Origin: an uncultured Parabacteroides sp.
GTDB taxonomy: Bacteria; Bacteroidota; Bacteroidia; Bacteroidales; Tannerellaceae
Assembly: GCA_949298575.1 (NCBI GenBank)
Contig: CASFXH010000032.1
Location: 1-33,163, forward strand
Reading direction: 5' to 3'
Length of the DNA stretch: 33,163 nucleotides
Position numbers and translations under genes: made by a program. Under the pieces are notes generated by a model, which saw nothing but the letters and a program-made list of their open reading frames with translations, had not been told where the DNA came from and did no database searches. Shown piece after piece: positions 15,017 to 22,542 of this stretch (positions are counted from its first letter, which is position 1; the number at the start of each line of letters is the position of its first letter).

Positions 15017-17458
15017 ATGAAAGTATTGAAGTTTGGCGGTACGTCAGTCGGTACCGTAGAAAGTATATTAAGCGTAAAGAAAATCGTGGAAGCCATCGAC
15101 GAGCCGGTGATCGTCGTGGTCTCGGCGTTGGGTGGCATTACGGACAAGTTGCTGGCCACCTCGGCGATGGCGGCGAAGGGCGACTTGGCCTACGAGAAGA
15201 ACCTGTCGGAGATCATCTCGCGACACTTGGACGTGATCGAGGGTGTCGTGCCCGACAATGAACTCCGGCTCTATGTCCAGCGACAGGCGATGATCCTGCT
15301 CGAGGAATTGGGGAATATCTTGAAAGGGGTTTATCTGATCAATGATCTTTCGACGAAGACGTCGGACACGATCGTCAGCTATGGTGAGCGACTCTCGTCG
15401 CTGATCATCTCGAACGTCGTCCGCGACGCCCAACTCTACGACTCGCGGAAGTTCATCAAGACCGTGAAGCAATTCAACAAACATATTGTCGACTTTGAGA
15501 CAACCAACTCGTTGATCCGTAAGACCTTTGAGATACAGCCCCGGGTGGCGCTCGTGCCAGGCTTCATCTCGTCGAGCCGGGAGAATGGCGAGGTGACCAA
15601 CCTTGGGCGAGGTGGTTCGGACTATACGGCCTCGATCTTGGCGGCGGCGCTCGACGCGTCGGTCTTGGAGATTTGGACGGATGTGGATGGCTTCATGACG
15701 GCCGACCCGCGGGTGATCAACTCGGCCTACGTGATCGACCGGTTGAGCTTCACGGAGGCGATGGAGCTTTGCAACTTCGGCGCGAAGGTGATCTATCCGC
15801 CGACGATCTATCCTGTTTATCATAAAAATATTCCCATCCGCATATTGAACACCTTCAATCCCACGGCGCCGGGAACTTATATCTCGAAAGAGAAAGTCCA
15901 GTCGACGGGGAAAGCGATCATCAAGGGTATCTCGTCGATCAACGACACGTGCCTCATTACGGTACAAGGCTTGGGTATGGTCGGCGTGATCGGTGTCAAC
16001 TACCGGATATTTAAGACGCTGGCGAAGAATGGTATCAGCGTGTTCATGGTTTCGCAAGCCAGCTCAGAGAACAATACGACCTTCGCCGTACGTAACGCCG
16101 ACGCCGATTTGGCGGTGAAAGTTCTCGACGAGGAGTTCGCCCTTGAGCGCAACCAGGGCGACATGAACGACACGGTGGCCGAGAAGGATTTGGCGACGGT
16201 GGCGATTGTCGGCGAGAACATGAAGCGGACGCCGGGTATCGCGGGCAAGTTGTTCGGGACCCTGGGCCGTGCGGGTATCAGCGTGATCGCTTGTGCCCAA
16301 GGTGCCTCGGAAACTAACATCTCGTTCGTGATCAAGTTGAAATATTTGCGGAAGGCGTTGAACTCTATCCATGACTCTTTCTTCCTTTCGGAATACAAGG
16401 TTTTGAACCTCTTTGTGGTCGGTATCGGAACCGTTGGTGGCAATCTCTTGGAACAAATCCGGATCCAACAGCCGAAACTGATGGCCCAGAACGGGCTGAA
16501 GCTGAACGTAGTCGGTATCTCGAACTCCAGGCGGGCGATGTTCTTGCGCCGTGGGCTCAGCCTCGACAATTACCGCGAGGAGCTGCGGGAGAAAGGCGAG
16601 GAGAGCGGCCCTCAACATTTGTGCGACCGGATTTTGGAGATGAATATCTTCAACTCCGTCTTCGTGGACTGCACCGCCAGCCCGGAGATCGCGGGGCTTT
16701 ATGAGACGTTGCTGAAGCACAATGTCTCGGTCGTGGCGGCCAACAAGGAAGCGGCCTCTTCTTCCTACGAGAACTATGAACGATTGAAGGAGACGGCCCG
16801 CCATCGCGACATTAAGTTCCTCTTCGAGACCAACGTGGGCGCCGGCTTGCCCATCATCAACACGATGAACGACTTGATCAACAGCGGCGACCATATCCTG
16901 AAACTGGAAGCGGTCCTCTCGGGCACCTTGAATTTCATCTTCAATACGATCAGCGCCAGCGTGCCGTTCAGCGAAGCCATTCGCTTGGCGAAGGAGTCGG
17001 GCTATTCGGAGCCAGATCCGCGGGTTGACTTGAGTGGGCGCGACGTGATCCGCAAGCTGGTGATCCTGGCGCGCGAGGCGGGTTATCGGGTCGAGCAGTC
17101 CGACGTGGTGAGCGACTTGTTTATTCCCGAGAAATATTTCGAAGGCTCATTGGAGGATTTCTGGCGCGACATTAAGGAAATGGATGAGGACTTCGAATCG
17201 AGACGGCAGCGGTTGGAGGCGGAAGGGAAACACTTGCGCTTCGTGGCGACGATGGATCGAGGCCAATGCCGGGTCGGCCTGCGGGCGGTGGACAGCCACC
17301 ATCCGTTCTACGACCTGGAAGGCAGTAACAACATCATCATGATCTCGACGGAACGCTACCATGAGTATCCGATGATCATCAAGGGCTATGGGGCCGGGGC
17401 CGACGTGACGGCGGCCGGAGTCTTCGCCGATATCATCTCGATCGCGAATATCCGTTAA
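15017..17458 (+). CDS. thrA: Bifunctional aspartokinase / homoserine dehydrogenase I
   Basis: Catalyses the first step (aspartate to aspartyl phosphate) and third step (aspartate semialdehyde to homoserine) of the Thr/Met branch. The kinase domain opens with KFGGTSVGT (residues 5-13) and carries GRGGSDYTA (197-205). Two ACT-type regulatory segments lie at about 300-450 (CLITVQGLGMVGV, VAIVGENMKRTPG). The dehydrogenase half starts with the NAD(P) motif GIGTVGG near 469-475 and includes AANKEA and ETNVGAGLP. At 813 residues it matches the family. I use the ATG at 15017 because the chain then starts MKVLKFGG as usual; a TTG at 15008 is in frame but unlikely. First gene of thrA-apgM-thrC, with the leader region upstream suggesting end-product control. 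Confidence 0.95.
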   Translation: MKVLKFGGTSVGTVESILSVKKIVEAIDEPVIVVVSALGGITDKLLATSAMAAKGDLAYEKNLSEIISRHLDVIEGVVPDNELRLYVQRQAMILLEELGNILKGVYLINDLSTKTSDTIVSYGERLSSLIISNVVRDAQLYDSRKFIKTVKQFNKHIVDFETTNSLIRKTFEIQPRVALVPGFISSSRENGEVTNLGRGGSDYTASILAAALDASVLEIWTDVDGFMTADPRVINSAYVIDRLSFTEAMELCNFGAKVIYPPTIYPVYHKNIPIRILNTFNPTAPGTYISKEKVQSTGKAIIKGISSINDTCLITVQGLGMVGVIGVNYRIFKTLAKNGISVFMVSQASSENNTTFAVRNADADLAVKVLDEEFALERNQGDMNDTVAEKDLATVAIVGENMKRTPGIAGKLFGTLGRAGISVIACAQGASETNISFVIKLKYLRKALNSIHDSFFLSEYKVLNLFVVGIGTVGGNLLEQIRIQQPKLMAQNGLKLNVVGISNSRRAMFLRRGLSLDNYREELREKGEESGPQHLCDRILEMNIFNSVFVDCTASPEIAGLYETLLKHNVSVVAANKEAASSSYENYERLKETARHRDIKFLFETNVGAGLPIINTMNDLINSGDHILKLEAVLSGTLNFIFNTISASVPFSEAIRLAKESGYSEPDPRVDLSGRDVIRKLVILAREAGYRVEQSDVVSDLFIPEKYFEGSLEDFWRDIKEMDEDFESRRQRLEAEGKHLRFVATMDRGQCRVGLRAVDSHHPFYDLEGSNNIIMISTERYHEYPMIIKGYGAGADVTAAGVFADIISIANIR

Positions 17459-17490
17459 GGAACATAGATATTTTATAGAGAGAATTCATC

Positions 17491-18699
17491 ATGAAGCACA
17501 TTATTATCTTGGGTGATGGAATGGCCGACGAGTCGATTGAGACCTTAGGGGGGCGGACCCCTCTGCAATACGCCCAAACCCCGTATATGGATAAACTGGC
17601 CGCTCTCGGCGCGACGGGTCGCCTGAAGACCGTGGCCGACGGCTTCCACCCTGGGAGCGAGGTGGCGAACATGTCAGTTTTGGGCTACGACTTGCCCCAA
17701 GTTTACGAAGGGCGTGGCGTTTTGGAGGCCGCCAGCATGGGCGTGACGCTCCAACCGGGCGACATGGCGATGCGTTGTAACTTGGTCTGCGTGGAAGGCG
17801 AGCTTTTGAAGAACCATTCGGCAGGCCATATCTCGACCGCGGAAGCCGATCAGCTGATCCGTTTCCTGAACGAGCGGCTGGGCTCGGAGCGAGTTCATTT
17901 CTACACGGGCGTCTCGTATCGGCATCTGCTCGTGATCAGGGGGGGCGATAAGCGATTGGCTTGCGTCCCGCCGCACGACGTGCCCCTGAAGCCTTTCCGC
18001 CCGCTCCTGGTGAAGCCGGAAGCGGAGGAGGCTCGGCCGACCGCCGATTTGTTGAACCGCTTGATCTTGGAGTCGCAAGAAATATTGGCAGATCACCCCG
18101 TGAATCTCCGGCGACGGGCAGTGGGCAAGGATCCCGCGAATAGTATCTGGCCCTGGTCGCCCGGCTATCGTCCGGCGATGAAGACGATGCGGGAGATGTA
18201 TGGCTTTAAGCATGGCGCCGTGATCTCGGCTGTCGACTTGATTCGGGGCATTGGGGTCTATGCCGGTTTGGAAGTCCTGACCGTCGAGGGCGCGACGGGC
18301 CTTTACGACACGAATTACGAAGGGAAAGCCGAGGCCGCCGTGCGGGCTTTGCGGACGAACGATTTCGTCTACCTCCATGTGGAAGCGAGCGACGAGGCGG
18401 GTCACGAGGGCGATGTCGCCTTGAAAGTCCAAACCATCGAGAACCTCGACCATCGCCTCATCCGCCCCATCTTCGAGGAGGTGAGCCAATGGGATGAACC
18501 GGTGGCGATCGCTGTCTTGCCGGACCACCCGACCCCCTGTGCCGTACGGACACACACCAATGAGCCCGTGCCTTTCTTGATCTATAAGCCCGGGATGGAG
18601 CCCGACGCCGTGACGCGCTTCGACGAGTTCTCGGCGTGTGCCGGCCGATACGGCTCGTTGGAGAAGGATGAGTTTATTAAGGAATTTCTAAAAGATTGA
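17491..18699 (+). CDS. apgM: ApgM-type phosphoglycerate mutase-like enzyme, probable homoserine kinase
   Basis: A 402-residue member of the alkaline-phosphatase superfamily, archaeal-type cofactor-independent phosphoglycerate mutase branch. It starts with the metal-binding GDGMAD (D9) and has the active-site serine in ANMSVLGYD (S62), with later metal ligands in HVEASDEAGHEGD and LPDHPTP. It sits between thrA and thrC, 32 bases after thrA and almost touching thrC, exactly where a homoserine kinase (ThrB) gene would be; no GHMP-type thrB is present. Experimental work on Bacteroides and Desulfovibrio (from memory) showed that members of this branch act as homoserine kinases. I therefore favour phosphorylation of homoserine over glycolysis, but sequence alone does not exclude mutase activity. 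Confidence 0.88.
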   Translation: MKHIIILGDGMADESIETLGGRTPLQYAQTPYMDKLAALGATGRLKTVADGFHPGSEVANMSVLGYDLPQVYEGRGVLEAASMGVTLQPGDMAMRCNLVCVEGELLKNHSAGHISTAEADQLIRFLNERLGSERVHFYTGVSYRHLLVIRGGDKRLACVPPHDVPLKPFRPLLVKPEAEEARPTADLLNRLILESQEILADHPVNLRRRAVGKDPANSIWPWSPGYRPAMKTMREMYGFKHGAVISAVDLIRGIGVYAGLEVLTVEGATGLYDTNYEGKAEAAVRALRTNDFVYLHVEASDEAGHEGDVALKVQTIENLDHRLIRPIFEEVSQWDEPVAIAVLPDHPTPCAVRTHTNEPVPFLIYKPGMEPDAVTRFDEFSACAGRYGSLEKDEFIKEFLKD

Positions 18700-18701
18700 A
18701 T

Positions 18702-20012
18702 ATGAAATACTACAGTACAAACAAGAAAGCCCCCTTGGCCTCGCTGGAAGAGGCGGTCGTGAAAGGTTTGGCCGGCGACCGGGGCTTGTATATGCCGGAG
18801 CGCATCGACATGATCGACGAGGAGGTGATCGCGGACATGAAGAATCATTCTTTCCAGGAGATCGCTTGCGTCGTGGCTCGTGCGTTTTTCGAGGAAGATA
18901 TCGAACCGGAGGTCTTGGACGAGATCGTGCGCGACACGCTTTCTTTCGAAACGCCCGTTGTCCACGTGGAAGACAATATCTATAGTTTGGAGCTTTTCCA
19001 TGGCCCGACGTTGGCCTTCAAGGATGTCGGCGCCCGTTTCATGGCTCGCCTTTTGGGCTACTTCATTCGGAAGGAGGGGTTGCGGCAGGTGAACGTGTTG
19101 GTCGCGACGTCGGGCGACACGGGGAGCGCCGTGGCTAACGGATTCCTCGGCGTCGAGGGCATCCATGTCTACGTGCTTTATCCCAAGGGAAAAGTCAGCC
19201 CCATCCAGGAATGCCAGTTCACGACGCTGGGCCGCAACATCACCGCTCTCGAGATCGACGGCACGTTTGACGATTGCCAGGCCCTGGTCAAGGCGGCCTT
19301 TATGGACAAGGCTTTGAATGAGCACATGACGCTGACTTCCGCCAACTCCATCAACGTGGCCCGTTTCCTGCCTCAAGCGTTCTATTATTTCAACGCTTAC
19401 GCCCAACTCGATCGCGAGGGCAAGGCCGACGAGCTGGTCGTCTGTGTCCCCAGTGGTAACTTCGGCAACCTGACGGCGGGTGTCTTCGCCTATTGGATGG
19501 GATTGCCCGTCAAGCGCTTCGTGGCGGCCAATAATCGCAACGATGTCTTTTGCGAATACTTGCGGACCGGTGTCTACACGCCCAGGCCTTCCGTCCAGAC
19601 GCTGGCGAACGCCATGGACGTGGGTGATCCCAGCAACTTCGCCCGCATCTATGATCTTTTTGATGGCTTTACGAAACCCTTTGAGCTGATCTGCCAGTTG
19701 ATTTCCGCCCACCGTTTTACGGACGAGGACATTGTCCGCACGATGCGACGGGTCTATGAGGCGACGGGCTACGTCCTCGACCCGCACGGCGCTTGTGGAT
19801 TCCAAGGCTTGGTGGAGGCGTTGACTCCTGGAGAGATCGGCGTGTTTCTCGAGACGGCCCATCCGGCGAAATTCAAGAGCGTGGTGGACGACGTGCTGGG
19901 CATCGACCTGGAGATCCCGCCCACGCTGCGCGCTTTCCTCGACGGCCAGAAGCAAAGCGTCGAGTTGGGTCCCGACTTCGAGGGCTTCAAGGCTTACTTG
20001 CTTTCGCGGTAG
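18702..20012 (+). CDS. thrC: Threonine synthase
   Basis: Converts O-phosphohomoserine to threonine with PLP. The chain starts MKYYSTNKKAPLASLEEAV, has the PLP lysine K107 in AFKDVGARF, the phosphate-binding ATSGDTGSA loop, and the later NSINVARFLPQ and VPSGNFGNL motifs. At 436 residues it is the normal class I length. The start ATG is three bases after the apgM stop, so translation is probably coupled; an in-frame TTG at 18696 is ignored. Last gene of the threonine operon. Confidence 0.96.
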   Translation: MKYYSTNKKAPLASLEEAVVKGLAGDRGLYMPERIDMIDEEVIADMKNHSFQEIACVVARAFFEEDIEPEVLDEIVRDTLSFETPVVHVEDNIYSLELFHGPTLAFKDVGARFMARLLGYFIRKEGLRQVNVLVATSGDTGSAVANGFLGVEGIHVYVLYPKGKVSPIQECQFTTLGRNITALEIDGTFDDCQALVKAAFMDKALNEHMTLTSANSINVARFLPQAFYYFNAYAQLDREGKADELVVCVPSGNFGNLTAGVFAYWMGLPVKRFVAANNRNDVFCEYLRTGVYTPRPSVQTLANAMDVGDPSNFARIYDLFDGFTKPFELICQLISAHRFTDEDIVRTMRRVYEATGYVLDPHGACGFQGLVEALTPGEIGVFLETAHPAKFKSVVDDVLGIDLEIPPTLRAFLDGQKQSVELGPDFEGFKAYLLSR

Positions 20013-20047
20013 CTTTTGGGGAAACGGCGCGAAAAAGCCGGGAAAGA

Positions 20048-20079
20048 TTTGGTAGTTCTTGAAAAAATCTCTTTCTTTG
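20048..20079 (+). promoter_or_regulatory. Promoter of the tRNA-Cys pair
   Basis: TTTG (20048-20051), a 20-base spacer and TTTCTTTG (20072-20079) fit the Bacteroidota -33/-7 pattern except for T instead of A at the second -7 position. The first tRNA starts 36 bases later. Confidence 0.5.
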
Positions 20080-20104
20080 CACCGCGAAAAAGGGAAACGC
20101 GCTG

Positions 20105-20191
20105 TTTCGCGTATTGGTACCTTGGATGAGTGGCTTAGTCAGCGGTCTGCAAAACCGCGTACGGCGGTTCGAATCCGCCAGGTACCTCTCT
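20105..20191 (+). repeat. First copy of an 87-bp exact duplication carrying tRNA-Cys
   Basis: Bases 20105-20191 are identical to 20225-20311 (period 120). The identity covers the tRNA, 11 bases of upstream flank and 4 bases after the tRNA, so the pair arose by recent tandem duplication or is kept identical by conversion. Confidence 0.85.
20116..20187 (+). tRNA. tRNA-Cys (anticodon GCA), copy 1
   Basis: The 72 bases fold as a cloverleaf: acceptor GGTACCT/AGGTACC, anticodon stem GCGGT/ACCGC with loop CTGCAAA (GCA at 20149-20151), and T arm GGCGG-TTCGAAT-CCGCC. The D stem is weak (GAT/GTC with a G-U). The discriminator base is T(U), as expected for tRNA-Cys. CCA is not encoded. Confidence 0.95.
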
Positions 20192-20235
20192 TTAGGGAGA
20201 AGGTGAGAAAAGAAAAGGCAGCGTTTTCGCGTATT

Positions 20236-20307
20236 GGTACCTTGGATGAGTGGCTTAGTCAGCGGTCTGCAAAACCGCGTACGGCGGTTCGAATCCGCCA
20301 GGTACCT
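20236..20307 (+). tRNA. tRNA-Cys (anticodon GCA), copy 2
   Basis: Base-for-base identical to copy 1, 120 bases downstream. No separate promoter is visible between them, so both are probably cut from one transcript that ends at the terminator at 20350. Confidence 0.95.
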
Positions 20308-20349
20308 CTCTCGTTATTTTTATAGTTATGAATACTTTAAGGATTTGAG

Positions 20350-20386
20350 ACTCCATCTTCCGTGAGGAACGTGGAGTTTTATTTTT
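20350..20386 (+). terminator. Terminator after the tRNA-Cys pair
   Basis: ACTCCA-TC-TTCC-GTGA-GGAA-CG-TGGAGT forms a hairpin (20350-20377) with a two-base internal mismatch, followed by TTTATTTTTA. Confidence 0.75.
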
Positions 20387-20404
20387 ATGTATTCCCTTGA
20401 GAAC

Positions 20405-20681
20405 GGAACTAACGGCTATCGTGCGAGCGTTAGTTCCGGTGGCTCGGAGCTAACGGCTGTCGCGTGGGCGTTAGTTCCGGTGGCTCGGAGCTAACGGCTG
20501 TCGCGTGGGCGTTAGTTCCGGTGGCTCGGATCTAACGGCTGTCGCGTGGGCGTTAGTTCCGGTGGCTCGGATCTAACGGCTGTCGTGCGAGTGTTAGTTC
20601 CGGATGGTCGGAGCTAACGGCTGTCGCGTAGGCGTTAGTTCCGAGGGTTCGGAGCTAACAACTGTCGTGTGGGCGTTAGCT
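20405..20681. repeat. Tandem array, seven copies of a 41-bp hairpin unit
   Basis: Units start at 20405, 20446, 20487, 20528, 20569, 20610 and 20651, an exact 41-base step; the seventh is cut short. Each full unit has inverted arms GGA(A/G/T)CTAACG and CGTTAGTTCC separated by 13 bases, then a GGTGGCTC linker. Arms are nearly constant, while loop bases vary slightly (GCTATCGTGCGAG or GCTGTCGCGTGGG). The array sits between the tRNA terminator and the promoter of the next gene. Confidence 0.95.
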
Positions 20682-20686
20682 TTTTC

Positions 20687-20717
20687 TTGCCGGTTTCCGC
20701 GAATCGGTTTATTTTCG
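20687..20717 (+). promoter_or_regulatory. Promoter for the small AraC-type gene
   Basis: TTG (20687-20689), 20 bases, then TATTTTCG (20710-20717) resemble the -33/-7 pair. The start codon at 20732 is 14 bases later, giving a short leader. It directly abuts the last 41-bp repeat. Confidence 0.4.
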
Positions 20718-20731
20718 CGCTAAAAATAAGA

Positions 20732-21211
20732 ATGGAAACGATGAGCTATTTGAAAAAGATTACGGTAGACGATGTTTACGTCTCCGTTTTGTCCGCGAGG
20801 CGGGAGCTCACGCCGGAGGGCGATCTGATCCGTAAGCCGTTCGAAAAGGATTTTCCCCACACGGGCTCCATCATCATGGACGCGGTGGGGAAGCTTTTGC
20901 GCGAGACTCGCACTTGGCGGCTGGCCGATCTGGCGGAGCGGTTGAGGGTCGACACGAACGACTTGTATGCCGCCCTGCGGATCCTGACGGAGGAGGGGGC
21001 GGATGAGTTCATCTCGAATTATCGGCTGAAGCAGGCGAAGGAGTGGCTGGCGTGCACGGACTTGGAGCTCGATGAGGTGGCCCGGCGCTGTGGCTTGAAT
21101 TCGCCCGAAGCGCTCATGAACCGGTTTCGTCGGCGAGAGAAGACCACGCCCACGCGTTATCGGAAGACGCGGCGACCCAAGAATTTCCGTGAGCTTTATG
21201 TCTGGGAATAA
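20732..21211 (+). CDS. Small AraC-type helix-turn-helix protein
   Basis: A 159-residue protein. About residues 60-150 form a double helix-turn-helix: WRLADLAERLRVDTNDLYAAL, then the AraC-like QAKEWLACTDLELDEVARRCGL with NRFRRREKTTPTRYRK, the usual end of the second motif. There is no ligand-binding domain; the first about 50 residues have no clear resemblance. It may be a stand-alone DNA-binding protein or the output part of an ancestral two-component regulator. The frame extends upstream to 20669, but that is inside the repeat array. An ATG at 20741 (MSYLKK) is also possible. Target genes are unknown. Confidence 0.75.
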   Translation: METMSYLKKITVDDVYVSVLSARRELTPEGDLIRKPFEKDFPHTGSIIMDAVGKLLRETRTWRLADLAERLRVDTNDLYAALRILTEEGADEFISNYRLKQAKEWLACTDLELDEVARRCGLNSPEALMNRFRRREKTTPTRYRKTRRPKNFRELYVWE

Positions 21212-21225
21212 GAAGGAAGGAAAGA

Positions 21226-21264
21226 AGCGAGGGGACGCGGGATAGAGCGTCGCGTCCCCTCGCT
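21226..21264. terminator. Bidirectional terminator between convergent genes
   Basis: AGCGAGGGGACGCG (21226-21239) pairs exactly with CGCGTCCCCTCGCT (21251-21264), loop of 11 bases. It lies between the AraC-type gene (plus) and the DUF1015 gene (minus). The flanking T-runs are weak on both sides. Confidence 0.65.
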
Positions 21265-21277
21265 CGTTCTCAAGCGA

Positions 21278-22528
21278 TCAGTCCTTCAATTTGTGGACGA
21301 TGAGGCCGGAGCGGAGTTTGGGCTCGAACCAAGTCGTCTTGGGGGGCATGATCTGGCCACTGTCGGCGATCGCCATGAGCTGAGCCATCGTCACGGGATA
21401 GAGGGCGAGGGCCATCCGCGTCTCGCCGCTGTCGACCCGTCGTTTCAGCTCACCAAGGCCCCGGATGCCTCCCACGAAGTCGATCCGGCGGTCGGAGCGG
21501 AGGTCGCGGATGCCCAGGATCTGGTCGAGGATGAGGGTGGATGAGATGGTGACGTCGAGCGTGCCGATAGGGTCGCTGTCGTCGTAGGTACCGGGACGGG
21601 CGGTGAGCGAGTACCATTTCCCACTCAGGTAGAGAGAGAAGTTGTGGAGCCGTTGGGGCTTGTACATCTCTTCTCCTTTCGCCTCCACCGTGAAGTGTTT
21701 CTCTAATCGCCGGAGGAACTCCTCGTCGCTCAACCCGTTGAGGTCTTTGACAACTCTGTTGTAATCAATGATTGTCAGCTGGCTAGCGGGGAAGCAGACG
21801 GCCATGAAGTAGTTGTACTCCTCCTGTCCGGTGTGTTGAGGGTTTTGGGAGGCCTTCTCGGCCCCGACAAGGGCGGCGGCGGCGGAGCGATGGTGCCCGT
21901 CGGCGATGTAGAGAGCCGGGAGTTGGGCGAAGAGCTGGGTGAGGCGGGTGATATCGGCCTCGTCGTCGATGACCCAGAGGGCGTGCCCGAATCCGTCGCC
22001 CGGAGCGATGAAGTGATATTCCGGCTCGCGGGCGGCATAGCGGGCGACGACGCGGTCTATTTCCTCCTGGTCAGGGTAGGCGAAGAAGACGGGCTCCATG
22101 TTCGCGTTGGTGGCCCGCACGTGGCGCATGCGGTCTTCCTCCTTGTCTCGGCGGGTCAGCTCGTGTTTCTTGATCCTTCCCTCCAAGTAGTCCGGGACAT
22201 AGGCTCCGACGACGAGCCCGTATTGCGTCTTCCCATCCATCGTCTGGGCGTAGAGGTAGTAGCAGGGCTTCTCGTCCTGCACGAGCCAGCCTTCGCGTTG
22301 GAAACGCTCGAAGTTCTCGGCGGCCTTGCGGTAGACGGCGGGGTCGTGCTCGTCCGTGCCGACGGGGAAGTCGATCTCGGGGCGGATGATGTGGTAGAGG
22401 GAATAGGGATTGCCCTCCGCCTCGGCCCGGGCCTCGTCGGAGTTGAGGACGTCATAGGGGCGCGAGGCCACCTTTTCCACTAAATGTTTAGGGGGCCGGA
22501 GCCCCCTAAATGGTCTGATCGTTGCCAT
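21278..22528 (-). CDS. DUF1015 family protein of the serine operon
   Basis: A 416-residue cytosolic protein starting MATIRPFRGLRP, with the family features SRPYDVL, KKHELTRRDKEEDR and ADGHHRSAAA (the DGHHR motif at about residues 218-222). It is the third gene after serC and serA, 14 bases from serA, an arrangement common in Bacteroidota. The biochemical role is not established as far as I know. The DGHHR-xxA motif recalls the ParB/SerK/sulfiredoxin-type fold, in which it helps bind nucleotide, so a phosphotransfer role linked to serine is a fair but untested idea. Full family length, no sign of decay. Confidence 0.88.
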   Translation of the reverse strand: MATIRPFRGLRPPKHLVEKVASRPYDVLNSDEARAEAEGNPYSLYHIIRPEIDFPVGTDEHDPAVYRKAAENFERFQREGWLVQDEKPCYYLYAQTMDGKTQYGLVVGAYVPDYLEGRIKKHELTRRDKEEDRMRHVRATNANMEPVFFAYPDQEEIDRVVARYAAREPEYHFIAPGDGFGHALWVIDDEADITRLTQLFAQLPALYIADGHHRSAAAALVGAEKASQNPQHTGQEEYNYFMAVCFPASQLTIIDYNRVVKDLNGLSDEEFLRRLEKHFTVEAKGEEMYKPQRLHNFSLYLSGKWYSLTARPGTYDDSDPIGTLDVTISSTLILDQILGIRDLRSDRRIDFVGGIRGLGELKRRVDSGETRMALALYPVTMAQLMAIADSGQIMPPKTTWFEPKLRSGLIVHKLKD

Positions 22529-22542
22529 AACTATCTTCTCTT

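Noticed and set aside
20059-20325. Open frame covering the two tRNA genes
   Set aside because: The translated repeat is just the duplicated tRNA-Cys sequence, which folds as two complete cloverleafs.
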